DNA from: a virus
Direction: 5' to 3' (one strand)
Length of the DNA stretch: 37,690 nucleotides
Virus record (IMG/VR): IMGVR_UViG_3300048587_000213
Span: 1 to 37,690 of that record
This document shows, piece after piece, positions 1 to 5,216 of this stretch; position 1 is the stretch's first letter, and the number at the start of each line of letters is the position of its first letter. Both the position numbers and the translations under genes were made by a program. The notes below the pieces were generated by a model that did not search any database, was not told the DNA's origin, and worked only from the letters and a program-made list of their open reading frames with translations.

Positions 1-56
1 TCGTTGGGCAGCGGCTGGCCGTCGGCGCCGATTTTGATGAGGGTGATAGGTGACAT
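1..56 (-). CDS. DGR target gene, third tandem copy (5' end only)
   Basis: Only the first 18 codons are present, and the gene runs off the left end of the window. It starts at ATG 54-56 on the minus strand with an AGGAG ribosome binding site at 64-68. The visible protein start (MSPITLIKIGADGQPLPN) is identical to that of the complete gene at 90-515, and the DNA is identical over this whole stretch. This is therefore most likely a further copy of the same lectin-like target family. Whether it keeps a variable C-terminus cannot be seen. Alternatively it could be a truncated remnant left by the duplication. Confidence 0.7.
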   Translation of the reverse strand, partial: MSPITLIKIGADGQPLPN

Positions 57-127
57 GGTGATGCTCCTGTTGATGATCAAAAAGGCCAATTACTGACTGG
101 CACGACGCACGGCCAACGCGAACCCGT
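1..127. repeat. 127-bp direct repeat, copy A (copy B at 460-586)
   Basis: Bases 1-127 match bases 460-586 without a mismatch by eye, at an offset of 459 bp. The repeat covers the last codons of one target gene, the short intergenic region with its ribosome binding site, and the first codons of the next target gene. Immediately past the repeat the two copies become the diversified stretch of the variable regions. The repeat shows that the target genes arose by tandem duplication or recombination. The window starts inside it. Confidence 0.9.
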
Positions 128-515
128 TGTTGTTGCGGAGGTAGCTGCTGACGTTGCCGTAGCCGAAATTGACGTTCCACGCGGACGCCGAAGACCAGGC
201 AGCCGGCGTCTTCGACCAGTACCAATCGCTCTGGATGTTGGTGAAGAAGTCGGTGTTGATGGCCGGCTGGTAGCGCGTGCGATCGATGAGCAGCTGCAGC
301 TCTTCGATGGTGGGCAGATCCCAGTCGGTCTTGCCCAGCAGGTCGAGTGCACTGGCGCGTGCCTGCAGGTCTTCCTGGGACTCTTCTTCTTCGTTGATCT
401 GGGTGGCGCTGAATTGCAAGCCAAGGCCGGCAACTTCCACTGCAACCCATTCGATGGCGTCGTTGGGCAGCGGCTGGCCGTCGGCGCCGATTTTGATGAG
501 GGTGATAGGTGACAT
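90..515 (-). CDS. DGR target protein 1, DUF1566/C-type-lectin-like
   Basis: The 141-residue protein starts at ATG 513-515, with AGGAG at 523-527 on the coding strand. A longer TTG-started frame is less likely. Residues about 65-141 look like the C-terminal domain of DUF1566 (Lcl_C) proteins: a DWDLPT-EEL segment, PAI near 85, WYWS at 98-101, an AW pair and a final ALAVR. This fold family includes known DGR targets. The last 28 residues hold an Asn/Ser/Tyr-rich stretch that differs from the gene at 549-1178 only at codon positions where one copy, or a presumed template, has A. The role is inferred to be a ligand-binding display protein whose C-terminus is diversified. It is the second member of a tandem array at the distal end of the leftward operon, 33 bp after its neighbour. 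Confidence 0.8.
   Translation of the reverse strand: MSPITLIKIGADGQPLPNDAIEWVAVEVAGLGLQFSATQINEEEESQEDLQARASALDLLGKTDWDLPTIEELQLLIDRTRYQPAINTDFFTNIQSDWYWSKTPAAWSSASAWNVNFGYGNVSSYLRNNNGFALAVRRASQ
128..206 (-). other. DGR variable region (VR1)
   Basis: This is the 3' part of the target gene at 90-515. Aligned with 587-665, it has 13 differences, all between 128 and 176. In 12 of the 13, one copy carries A on the coding strand; the thirteenth (CTC against CCC) fits an A in the template mutated in both. All ten affected codons change the amino acid: N/G at 114 and 116, G/D 118, Y/N 119, N/V 121, S/G 123, Y/N 125, L/P 126, N/S 129, N/D 130. Bases 177-206 are identical. Adenine-restricted change is the hallmark of mutagenic retrohoming. 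The boundaries are approximate because the template repeat is not in the window. Confidence 0.85.
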
Positions 516-586
516 GGTGATGCTCCTGTTGATGATCAAAAAGGCCAATTACTGACTGGCACGACGCACGGCCAACGCGAACCCGT
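460..586. repeat. 127-bp direct repeat, copy B (copy A at 1-127)
   Basis: This is the second copy of the repeat described at 1-127. It holds the start of the gene at 90-515, the intergenic sequence, and the 3' end of the gene at 549-1178. In a DGR the constant 3' flank of the variable region (the initiation of mutagenic homing area) should be conserved between targets. The end of this repeat next to the variable region fits that place. Confidence 0.9.
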
Positions 587-1178
587 CGCTGTTGCGGGGG
601 TTGCTGCCGACGACGCCGTTGTCGAAACCGACGCCCCACGCGGACGCCGAAGACCAGGCAGCCGGTGTGCTGGTCCAGTGCCAGCGCGGCTTGACGTGAG
701 GGAAGAGGCTCACGTCGATTGCGGGCTCGTGGCGCGTGTCGTCGACCAGGTCGGCGAGTTCGGTGCGGGTGGGCAAGCGCCAGTCGTCGTAGCCCAGCAG
801 GCGCAGCTGCTTGCAGCGTTCGATGCAATGCTCCTGGGTGATGCCGTCGTTTTCGTCAGACGGGTCGCCGAGAGATTCGACGGACCACATCAGACCGGTG
901 CTGTGATCGATCACGGCGAAGTGGTCGGTGCGGTCGCTGTCGGCGGGCAGGTGCAGGCCTTCAGCGGTGACCTTGGTGAAGGCGGTGCGGATGCGTTCAC
1001 CAGGCTGCAGGATGGCCGGCACTTCGTCCGGCCGCAGTCCGGCGATGCCGCCGCTGTGGTAGCGCACCGCGGCGTTGTAGTCCGCCGGTCCCGGCAGTGC
1101 TTTGGTGATGCCGGCGGCAAGCGTTGCCAGCTGTGGCGCAAACAGGTTGCCGGCGACGTGGATGGTGATCTGGTTCAT
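549..1178 (-). CDS. DGR target protein 2, DUF1566/C-type-lectin-like with tape-measure-like motif
   Basis: The 209-residue protein starts at ATG 1176-1178, with AAGGAG at 1186-1191. Residues about 84-209 form a DUF1566 (Lcl_C)-type domain: DHSTGLMW at 91-98, DWRLPT-EL at 132-141, PAID at 152-155, WTSTP at 168-172 and a terminal ALAVR. The C-terminus is a DGR variable region (residues 182-198). The N-terminal part is odd: residues 39-66 (from RYHSGGIAGLRPDEVPAIL onward) closely match the C-terminus of this phage's tape measure protein at 24612-24695. This could be a particle-anchoring or processing motif, or a recombination relic. The gene lies in the leftward operon, 21 bp after its neighbour and followed by target 1. 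Confidence 0.85.
   Translation of the reverse strand: MNQITIHVAGNLFAPQLATLAAGITKALPGPADYNAAVRYHSGGIAGLRPDEVPAILQPGERIRTAFTKVTAEGLHLPADSDRTDHFAVIDHSTGLMWSVESLGDPSDENDGITQEHCIERCKQLRLLGYDDWRLPTRTELADLVDDTRHEPAIDVSLFPHVKPRWHWTSTPAAWSSASAWGVGFDNGVVGSNPRNSDGFALAVRRASQ
587..665 (-). other. DGR variable region (VR2)
   Basis: This is the partner of VR1, at the 3' end of the gene at 549-1178. It has fewer Asn codons than VR1 (GGC, GGT, GTC, GGC and CCC stand where VR1 has AAC, AAT, AAC, AGC and CTC), as if it had gone through more adenine substitutions. At three other places it keeps AAC where VR1 has TAC, or GAC where VR1 has GGC. Neither copy is therefore the template, and both appear to be independently diversified from a common AAC-rich repeat. 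Confidence 0.85.
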
Positions 1179-1199
1179 GGGTGTGCTCCTTGGTATCGG

Positions 1200-1421
1200 T
1201 TAGGAAAGGACTGCGGCAGCACGCTGTGCGCGATCGCGCAGCGCGGAGATTTCGGTGGTTTGTTGCGCAATCAATTCGCGTGCTTCGCGCTCGCTACGCT
1301 CGAGCTCGCGCCACTGACCGGCGCGTTTGCGGTATTCGTGGGCGTTAATGTCGAAGCCACTGCCCGACTCGGTGTCCGCCAGCTTGTCCAGGAAGTCTGG
1401 GCCGGAAAGTTCTGTGCACAT
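1200..1421 (-). CDS. Small coiled-coil phage protein
   Basis: The 73-residue protein starts at ATG 1419-1421, with GAGGAA at 1428-1433. The open frame extends upstream, but only inside the preceding gene. The second half (about residues 30-73) is rich in Arg, Glu and Ala with heptad-like spacing, which suggests a coiled coil. I do not recognise the family. It lies 10 bp after the winged-helix gene and 21 bp before the DGR target gene. It is too short and unlike the usual four-helix Avd to be called a DGR accessory protein, though its place just upstream of the targets makes that worth testing. Confidence 0.6.
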   Translation of the reverse strand: MCTELSGPDFLDKLADTESGSGFDINAHEYRKRAGQWRELERSEREARELIAQQTTEISALRDRAQRAAAVLS

Positions 1422-1431
1422 GGTGGGTTCC

Positions 1432-2082
1432 TCAATCGTCGGTTTCGTCGTCGGGTTCTTCGACGGGGTTTGCGGGAAGGGCGCGCATGGCGTGTGCCTG
1501 GAACGCGCCGCGCTTGGTGCTGTTGATGGTGAAAGCGTCGCGGTAGTCGCCGTTGAGCGGGCGCGAGGTTTCATGCATGCCCAGCTGCTGGATTTTTCCG
1601 CCGCGTGCTTCGAAGTCGGCGATGTCATCAGCGATCTGCATGCTCTCGATGCGCTTGGCAGCCAGGTACGCGCCGCCGTGTGCATTGGCGGCGGTGAGGC
1701 GTTGGGTGTTGATGACACGCGAGGTGAGGCCGGCGCTGTGCTGTGCCTTGACGCGTGGCGTGGGGGCAGGTGCAGCGGTTGGCGTTCGCTTCGCCGGCCT
1801 CGTCTTCACCTGCTGGATGGATGCGGCTTGCGCTTTGGCGGTGCGCTTGTCGATCAGCGCGCCCGGTGCGATGCGGAACATGTTGTTGCCGCCCACTTTC
1901 TTGACCAGCAATCGGCCTTGGCGCTGCAGAGTGGACAAGGTGCCGTACATCAGCGTGCATTCGCTGACGCCCACGGCATCCATGATGTCGCGCACGTTGC
2001 GCGACCGGGTCTGCTTTTCCAGGTAGGTAAGCACCGCGACCGAACGGCCGGTGCGGATGCCGCGTTCGGGAACGCTGCTCAT
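1432..2082 (-). CDS. Winged-helix-like DNA-binding phage protein
   Basis: The protein is 216 residues from ATG 2080-2082, which overlaps the upstream stop in an ATGA arrangement. A GTG three codons earlier is possible. Residues about 12-75 read like a winged helix-turn-helix: a helical segment ending in YLEKQTRSRNVRDIMDAV, then VSECTLMYGTLSTLQRQGRL and a short hairpin with a GGNNMFRI strand. A Pro/Ala/Lys-rich linker of about 50 residues follows. The C-terminal part has no motif I recognise and ends in acidic residues. A regulatory or accessory DNA-binding role is inferred only from the predicted fold. Confidence 0.7.
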   Translation of the reverse strand: MSSVPERGIRTGRSVAVLTYLEKQTRSRNVRDIMDAVGVSECTLMYGTLSTLQRQGRLLVKKVGGNNMFRIAPGALIDKRTAKAQAASIQQVKTRPAKRTPTAAPAPTPRVKAQHSAGLTSRVINTQRLTAANAHGGAYLAAKRIESMQIADDIADFEARGGKIQQLGMHETSRPLNGDYRDAFTINSTKRGAFQAHAMRALPANPVEEPDDETDD

Positions 2083-2627
2083 GCGTCGCACCCCGGTCCG
2101 CGTTCGCCGTAGCTGCCAGGCTTGGTGAAGCGCATGAAGTGGATCCAGCCTTGGTCGGGGCAGTGGAAGCCCCAGTCACGCACGCGAGGTCCGGTGATGA
2201 AGAGCGTCCAGCAGGGTGCTACTACCGTAGCGGACCACGAATATGGATTGGTGCAGTCCATGTTTGGATCAGGTACCTGCACCAGCTCTATGCGGTGTGC
2301 GCGGCTGGGCAGACTGAACTTCCAACTGCCGGCGTGGCGCAGACGCTTGTGGTGGACGCCGCCTGCGGCGATGGTGTGCTCGATGTAGCTGCCACGCAGC
2401 AGCCACGATGCCCAGGCCCACGGATGATCGTGCAGTGCGCGGTCATCGTCGTCACGCAGGAAGTGGTGCAGGTAGACATTGCAGATCGGGTTGCGCGGCA
2501 GCAGGTACCAGCGGCGTAGGTACGCGCCCTGTGGATCCTCTGCGCCCACCACGAAGTTGGGTGGACGCTTGGCGGCGACACGCTGCATGAGCTGGATGAA
2601 GATGAAGTTGGTGAAGCGCTGGATCAC
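2079..2627 (-). CDS. Cupin-like phage protein
   Basis: The 182-residue protein starts at GTG 2625-2627, in a GTGA overlap with the upstream stop. The central region has the look of a cupin or cysteine-dioxygenase-like beta barrel: LHDHPWAWASWLLRGSYIEH around residues 65-84, a GSWKF strand, an AHRIEL motif and a C-terminal strand rich in Trp and His. LHDHPW and AHRIEL could supply the metal-binding histidines. I recall similar uncharacterised proteins in other phages, but the substrate is unknown. It is probably cytoplasmic, as no signal peptide is seen. Confidence 0.7.
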   Translation of the reverse strand: MIQRFTNFIFIQLMQRVAAKRPPNFVVGAEDPQGAYLRRWYLLPRNPICNVYLHHFLRDDDDRALHDHPWAWASWLLRGSYIEHTIAAGGVHHKRLRHAGSWKFSLPSRAHRIELVQVPDPNMDCTNPYSWSATVVAPCWTLFITGPRVRDWGFHCPDQGWIHFMRFTKPGSYGERGPGCDA

Positions 2628-2902
2628 TGCACACCCGCCTTTGTCAGCTCATCGGCAATGCGTTCCCCTTCGCTGGTCAGGGTGATCTGCGTGGGGAATT
2701 CGGGTTCGTCGAAGGTGACCAGGCCGGCGTCATGCAGGCGGTTGACGGTGCGGCGCGTGAACGCCTGGTACATCACGGGCCCGCTGGTGCGGATGCTTCC
2801 GCCGGTGGCGATGTAGCCGCCATTGGCGCGGCGCAGGCTGTGGCTGGGTGTACGCGATGCAGCGAGCAACGCGTCGCGCATCTTGGGTTGCAGTTCTGGC
2901 AT
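2624..2902 (-). CDS. Small winged-helix-like phage protein
   Basis: The 92-residue protein starts at ATG 2900-2902 and overlaps the next gene by 4 bp. The segment from about residue 45 to the end (AFTRRTVNRLHDAGLVTFD, then a TQITLTSEGERIADEL strand and helix) resembles the recognition helix and wing of small MarR-like or phage DNA-binding proteins. The first 40 residues include a Gly/Ser-rich GGYIATGGSI stretch typical of uncharacterised phage proteins. Its function is unknown, and the place in the leftward operon suggests an early or accessory role. Confidence 0.65.
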   Translation of the reverse strand: MPELQPKMRDALLAASRTPSHSLRRANGGYIATGGSIRTSGPVMYQAFTRRTVNRLHDAGLVTFDEPEFPTQITLTSEGERIADELTKAGVQ

Positions 2903-2903
2903 T

Positions 2904-3074
2904 TCAGGCTCCGGGAACGCTGGCGGCGGCCAGCACGAAAAGGGACAGCAACACGACGGCCGCCCAGCCGAGAACGGCAGGCAGCGGGTTGCGTTTGCGG
3001 GGTGTGCGCCGACCAGGCGTGGTGGCGTGGATGCTTTCCATCACGCCTTGCGAGAGCATGTGATCGATGCTCAT
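2904..3074 (-). CDS. Small membrane protein (56 aa)
   Basis: The 56-residue protein starts at ATG 3072-3074, in an ATGA overlap with the stop of the upstream gene, and ends 1 bp before the next start. It has a polar, basic first half (including GRRTPRKRNP at 21-30) and one hydrophobic segment at about 32-52 (LPAVLGWAAVVLLSLFVLAA). This is consistent with a single-pass inner membrane protein. No family is recognised. The coupling on both sides is the main reason to believe it is a real gene. Confidence 0.6.
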   Translation of the reverse strand: MSIDHMLSQGVMESIHATTPGRRTPRKRNPLPAVLGWAAVVLLSLFVLAAASVPGA

Positions 3075-3487
3075 GCGGCACCGCCTACGCGTAGTAGTGC
3101 AGCGGCACGACGGGCGATCGTTGCGCCCAAGTGACGCACTGCGGCCGGAGTCAGGTTTTTCTGACAGGCCTCCCGGGCTTTGTCGTACGCCTGATCCGCG
3201 ACGACCAACTCTTCCACGGCAGCAATTGCTTCGTCCGCCTTGTGAGCTAACGGGTGGCTTCGCGGCATGAAGCTGATGGGATCAGGTGGTGCGTGCAGCT
3301 CGTTGCGCATGGCGCGCATCGTATCGATTGCTTCGACACACGTGCGCACCCCGCCTGGATCGCGTGTAGGTGGGTTGGGTTCGCTGGCTTGAAGACGCAG
3401 GCTATGATCGTTATTGCTGACGATGCCTCCCCGTGAATGACGCCCAGGCCAGATTGCAGACAGGATCCGGTGCAAGAGGGCGCTCAT
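3071..3487 (-). CDS. Hypothetical phage protein
   Basis: The protein is 138 residues from ATG 3485-3487, chosen because that ATG overlaps the upstream stop (ATGA). The open frame extends further upstream only as a shadow of the preceding gene. The C-terminal half is helical and Ala-rich (HKADEAIAAVEELVVADQAY onward) and ends in an RRAAALLRVG helix. There are no catalytic motifs, signal peptide or membrane segment. The function is unknown; it is part of the leftward operon. Confidence 0.55.
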   Translation of the reverse strand: MSALLHRILSAIWPGRHSRGGIVSNNDHSLRLQASEPNPPTRDPGGVRTCVEAIDTMRAMRNELHAPPDPISFMPRSHPLAHKADEAIAAVEELVVADQAYDKAREACQKNLTPAAVRHLGATIARRAAALLRVGGAA

Positions 3488-3714
3488 GCCGTCACCGCCC
3501 GCGGATGGATATCGTCGTTGCAGTGCTGGACGTCGCCTTCGATGAAGGGTTCCACCTTGCCGGTGGCGGTGAGGATGGCCTGCGCGAATGCGGCCATTTC
3601 CTCGCGTGTGCCCACCAGGTTGGGCGCGTGCATGCCGAAGGCGATGTGGATACGTCCGTGCAGGCCGACATGCACGACCGGCACCACGACCAGGCTGGCT
3701 TGGTTGCACATCAT
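3484..3714 (-). CDS. Hypothetical phage protein (76 aa)
   Basis: The 76-residue protein begins with two Met codons. ATG 3712-3714 is favoured because it overlaps the stop of the upstream gene by 4 bp. The protein also overlaps the next start by 4 bp, so it sits in a chain of coupled genes. It has a beta-strand-like first half (SLVVVPVVHVGLHGRIHIAF) followed by a helical segment with TREEMAAFAQAIL. I do not recognise the family. Confidence 0.55.
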   Translation of the reverse strand: MMCNQASLVVVPVVHVGLHGRIHIAFGMHAPNLVGTREEMAAFAQAILTATGKVEPFIEGDVQHCNDDIHPRAVTA

Positions 3715-3923
3715 CCGCGCACCGCACCGCACACTGGCGCCTTGGTGTTGTGGTAGTTGGCGAGCTCCATGGCGCGCATCGGCACGACCCACAGCGCGAG
3801 CAACGCCATTGCCACCCACGCGAGGGTCAGCCAGTGACGGCGCAGCCAGTTGCGGGCGGTGTGGACGTCGCATTCGATGCGGCGTCGCAGGGAAAGAAGG
3901 GCGGGGCGCTGGGCGGTAGCCAT
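3711..3923 (-). CDS. Small membrane protein (70 aa)
   Basis: The 70-residue protein starts at ATG 3921-3923, which shares one base with the preceding TGA (TGATG). An ATG five codons upstream is possible but lies inside the previous gene. Residues 10-30 are basic and Trp/His-containing. A single hydrophobic helix lies at about 31-49, and the remaining 20 residues are polar with one Cys. It is probably a single-pass inner membrane protein of unknown role. Confidence 0.55.
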   Translation of the reverse strand: MATAQRPALLSLRRRIECDVHTARNWLRRHWLTLAWVAMALLALWVVPMRAMELANYHNTKAPVCGAVRG

Positions 3924-4168
3924 CAGCGTGCCTCCCATGCCAGTTCGTCGCTGCGTGCTTCGGTGCGCTTTTCCTTTACCTTCAGCAGCCGCGCACGGCG
4001 CTTGTGGTCCTGGAAGTGCTCACCGCCTGCGCTGCTGCGCAGTGCCTTGGCGTGCTGGTGGTCTGCGCGGCTGGCGGCACGCATGCAGCGCATGGCAGCC
4101 GGGGGCAGGGTGGCGGTGGGCTCTGCGGTGCTGGTTTCGCTGTCCAGGGATGCGATGGCGTCGAACAT
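3923..4168 (-). CDS. First gene of the leftward operon, basic hypothetical protein
   Basis: The 81-residue protein starts at ATG 4166-4168 with a GGAGAGG ribosome binding site just upstream. The first 25 residues are acidic or neutral, and the rest is strongly basic (HFQDHKRRARLLKVKEKRTE), suggesting nucleic acid binding. There is no recognised domain. As the first gene after the operator-controlled promoter at 4318-4346 it holds the place of an early regulator such as lambda N, but the sequence alone does not show antitermination activity. Confidence 0.55.
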   Translation of the reverse strand: MFDAIASLDSETSTAEPTATLPPAAMRCMRAASRADHQHAKALRSSAGGEHFQDHKRRARLLKVKEKRTEARSDELAWEAR

Positions 4169-4317
4169 GGCGGCCTCTCCGGTGTGGAAAGGGCGACCCG
4201 CCGCGCAGGCAAGGAAGGGGGCGATGCCTGCGCTGGCGGGTATTGCCACCGGAAAAGCCGAGGGGATGCGGCGAAACCGGCGGTGCCCTGCCCGGTCGGG
4301 TGACCGGACGGCTCGCA

Positions 4318-4346
4318 CCCTACACGTAGCGTGTAGCGCATGTCAA
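4318..4346 (-). promoter_or_regulatory. Leftward early promoter (PL-like)
   Basis: On the minus strand a perfect TTGACA -35 element lies at 4341-4346. A weak -10 (TGTAGG, 16-bp spacing) lies at 4319-4324. The promoter is bracketed by the two operators at 4321-4335 and 4345-4359, so a bound repressor would cover both elements. It would drive the whole leftward operon from 4168, including the DGR target genes, with a leader of about 145 bases. Confidence 0.6.
4321..4335. promoter_or_regulatory. Repressor operator, left site 1
   Basis: This is the perfect inverted repeat TACACG-TAG-CGTGTA. It shares its form with 4345-4359, 5174-5188 and 5190-5204, and overlaps the spacer and -10 of the leftward promoter. 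Confidence 0.75.
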
Positions 4347-4359
4347 CACGAAATGTGTA
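4345..4359. promoter_or_regulatory. Repressor operator, left site 2
   Basis: AACACG-AAA-TGTGTA is one base away from an ideal half-site on the right arm. It overlaps the end of the TTGACA element of the leftward promoter. The centres of the two left operators are 24 bp apart. Confidence 0.7.
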
Positions 4360-4419
4360 GCTGTGCCGCAATATTTGTAATCAGGGCACTTTTGGCCCCG
4401 GCTACGCTGGTTTCAGCGC

Positions 4420-4692
4420 TCAGTCTTGGGTTTTGGCGGCTGCAGGAACGGGCGGGGGTGATCTGGCGGCATGTTCCCGATGCGCGAACTGCTGCGCCAT
4501 GACGCTATTTTCGGGAATCATGTTCCGGTTGCCGCAGGACGGGCAGGCTTTGTGGCGTGCTGAAATGCGCCAAATGCTATAGATCAAACCGCCGATGATG
4601 AGGCAAAAAATGTATAGGCCAAGTTCGATGATGATCGACCCTGGTGTGACGCTACGGGGCAAGCCCCGGAAGCCGCAGTTGGTGCAAAGCAT
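4420..4692 (-). CDS. Zinc-ribbon membrane protein downstream of the repressor
   Basis: The 90-residue protein starts at ATG 4690-4692 with AAGGAG at 4698-4703. It has CxxC pairs at residues 3/6 and 50/53, which could form one zinc ribbon, and a hydrophobic helix at about 19-41 between them. A Pro/Ala-rich tail follows. It is transcribed with the repressor gene, which ends 9 bp upstream, so it should be made in the lysogen. A role in lysogenic conversion or superinfection immunity is possible, but nothing in the sequence proves it. Confidence 0.65.
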   Translation of the reverse strand: MLCTNCGFRGLPRSVTPGSIIIELGLYIFCLIIGGLIYSIWRISARHKACPSCGNRNMIPENSVMAQQFAHREHAARSPPPVPAAAKTQD

Positions 4693-4701
4693 GCCATCTC
4701 C

Positions 4702-5121
4702 TTATGCCGAATGTTTTGTACGCACCGCCGGCTCTGAGATTTCCTGTTTTTCCGGCGTTACTTCGTAGCCCGATTGAGCATCCGCAACGCCATGAATGGC
4801 GCGCTTCCCGCGGTCGTCTGTAGTCCTGTATTTCTCGAATAGCGCCTGTTCGTCCTTGCCCATGATGGCATCAGGGAACCCCAGGATGGCCGAGGGTGAA
4901 ATGTTGCCGTAAATGCTGCACAAGATCTGTATTACCAAGGGGTCTGGCAGGCGCGTCCCCTGTTCGTAGTTCCCTATACGTGATGAAGGCAGTTCTTTCC
5001 CCAAAGCGCGGCCCAGTCGTTCAGCAGCAATTTCCTGCGTGATATCGGCGGATTCCCTTGCCACCTTCAGGCGTTTCCCCACTTCGCGCCTGTATTCCGA
5101 CTTTTTCTGATCGTAGTTCAT
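4702..5121 (-). CDS. XRE-family phage repressor (CI-like)
   Basis: The protein is 139 residues from ATG 5119-5121. The frame stays open into the operator region, so a longer form starting nearer 5229 is possible but would run through the operators. Residues about 10-70 form an HTH_3/XRE domain (GKRLKVARESADITQEIAAE, then SSRIGNYEQGTRLPDPLVIQ). The C-terminal part is short and helical and lacks an S24/LexA-type peptidase domain, so RecA-stimulated self-cleavage is not expected. No ribosome binding site is seen before the start, as in leaderless repressor mRNAs. It is divergent from the Cro-like gene and presumably binds the four ACACG-N3-CGTGTA sites. Confidence 0.85.
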   Translation of the reverse strand: MNYDQKKSEYRREVGKRLKVARESADITQEIAAERLGRALGKELPSSRIGNYEQGTRLPDPLVIQILCSIYGNISPSAILGFPDAIMGKDEQALFEKYRTTDDRGKRAIHGVADAQSGYEVTPEKQEISEPAVRTKHSA

Positions 5122-5173
5122 CACAAAAGCGTAGGGTGACCCTGAACGGGCGGCCAGATTGGAACCGTGTAGA

Positions 5174-5188
5174 TACACCTTGCGTGTA
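5174..5188. promoter_or_regulatory. Repressor/Cro operator, right site 1
   Basis: TACACC-TTG-CGTGTA overlaps the proposed -35 (TTGCGT, 5180-5185) of the rightward promoter. A weaker half-site (CGTGTA at 5166-5171) precedes it at about one site's spacing and may belong to a third, degenerate operator. Confidence 0.7.
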
Positions 5189-5208
5189 GAACACGTTTCG
5201 TGTAGTTT
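5180..5208 (+). promoter_or_regulatory. Rightward early promoter (PR-like)
   Basis: TTGCGT at 5180-5185 is followed 17 bp later by TAGTTT at 5203-5208. Transcription would start at about 5215, so the cro-like mRNA would be nearly leaderless. Both right operators lie inside the promoter. The -10 is weak, so the exact placement is uncertain. Confidence 0.45.
5190..5204. promoter_or_regulatory. Repressor/Cro operator, right site 2
   Basis: AACACG-TTT-CGTGTA starts 16 bp after right site 1, so both would lie on nearly the same face of a helix about 1.5 turns apart. It covers the spacer of the rightward promoter. Confidence 0.75.
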
Positions 5209-5216
5209 GCCGGGCC

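Noticed and set aside
128-206. Template repeat of the DGR at this locus
   Set aside because: Neither copy has A at all 13 differing positions, and both end in coding sequence of a target gene, so both are variable regions.
1200-1421. Accessory variability determinant (Avd) of the DGR
   Set aside because: At 73 residues with one coiled coil it is too short for the usual four-helix Avd of about 110-130 residues, and it lies upstream of the targets, not beside an RT.
678-1526. Long plus-strand open frame (282 codons) across the DGR target region
   Set aside because: It is the shadow of two minus-strand genes in GC-rich DNA; it lacks a ribosome binding site, and its product has shadow-type composition.
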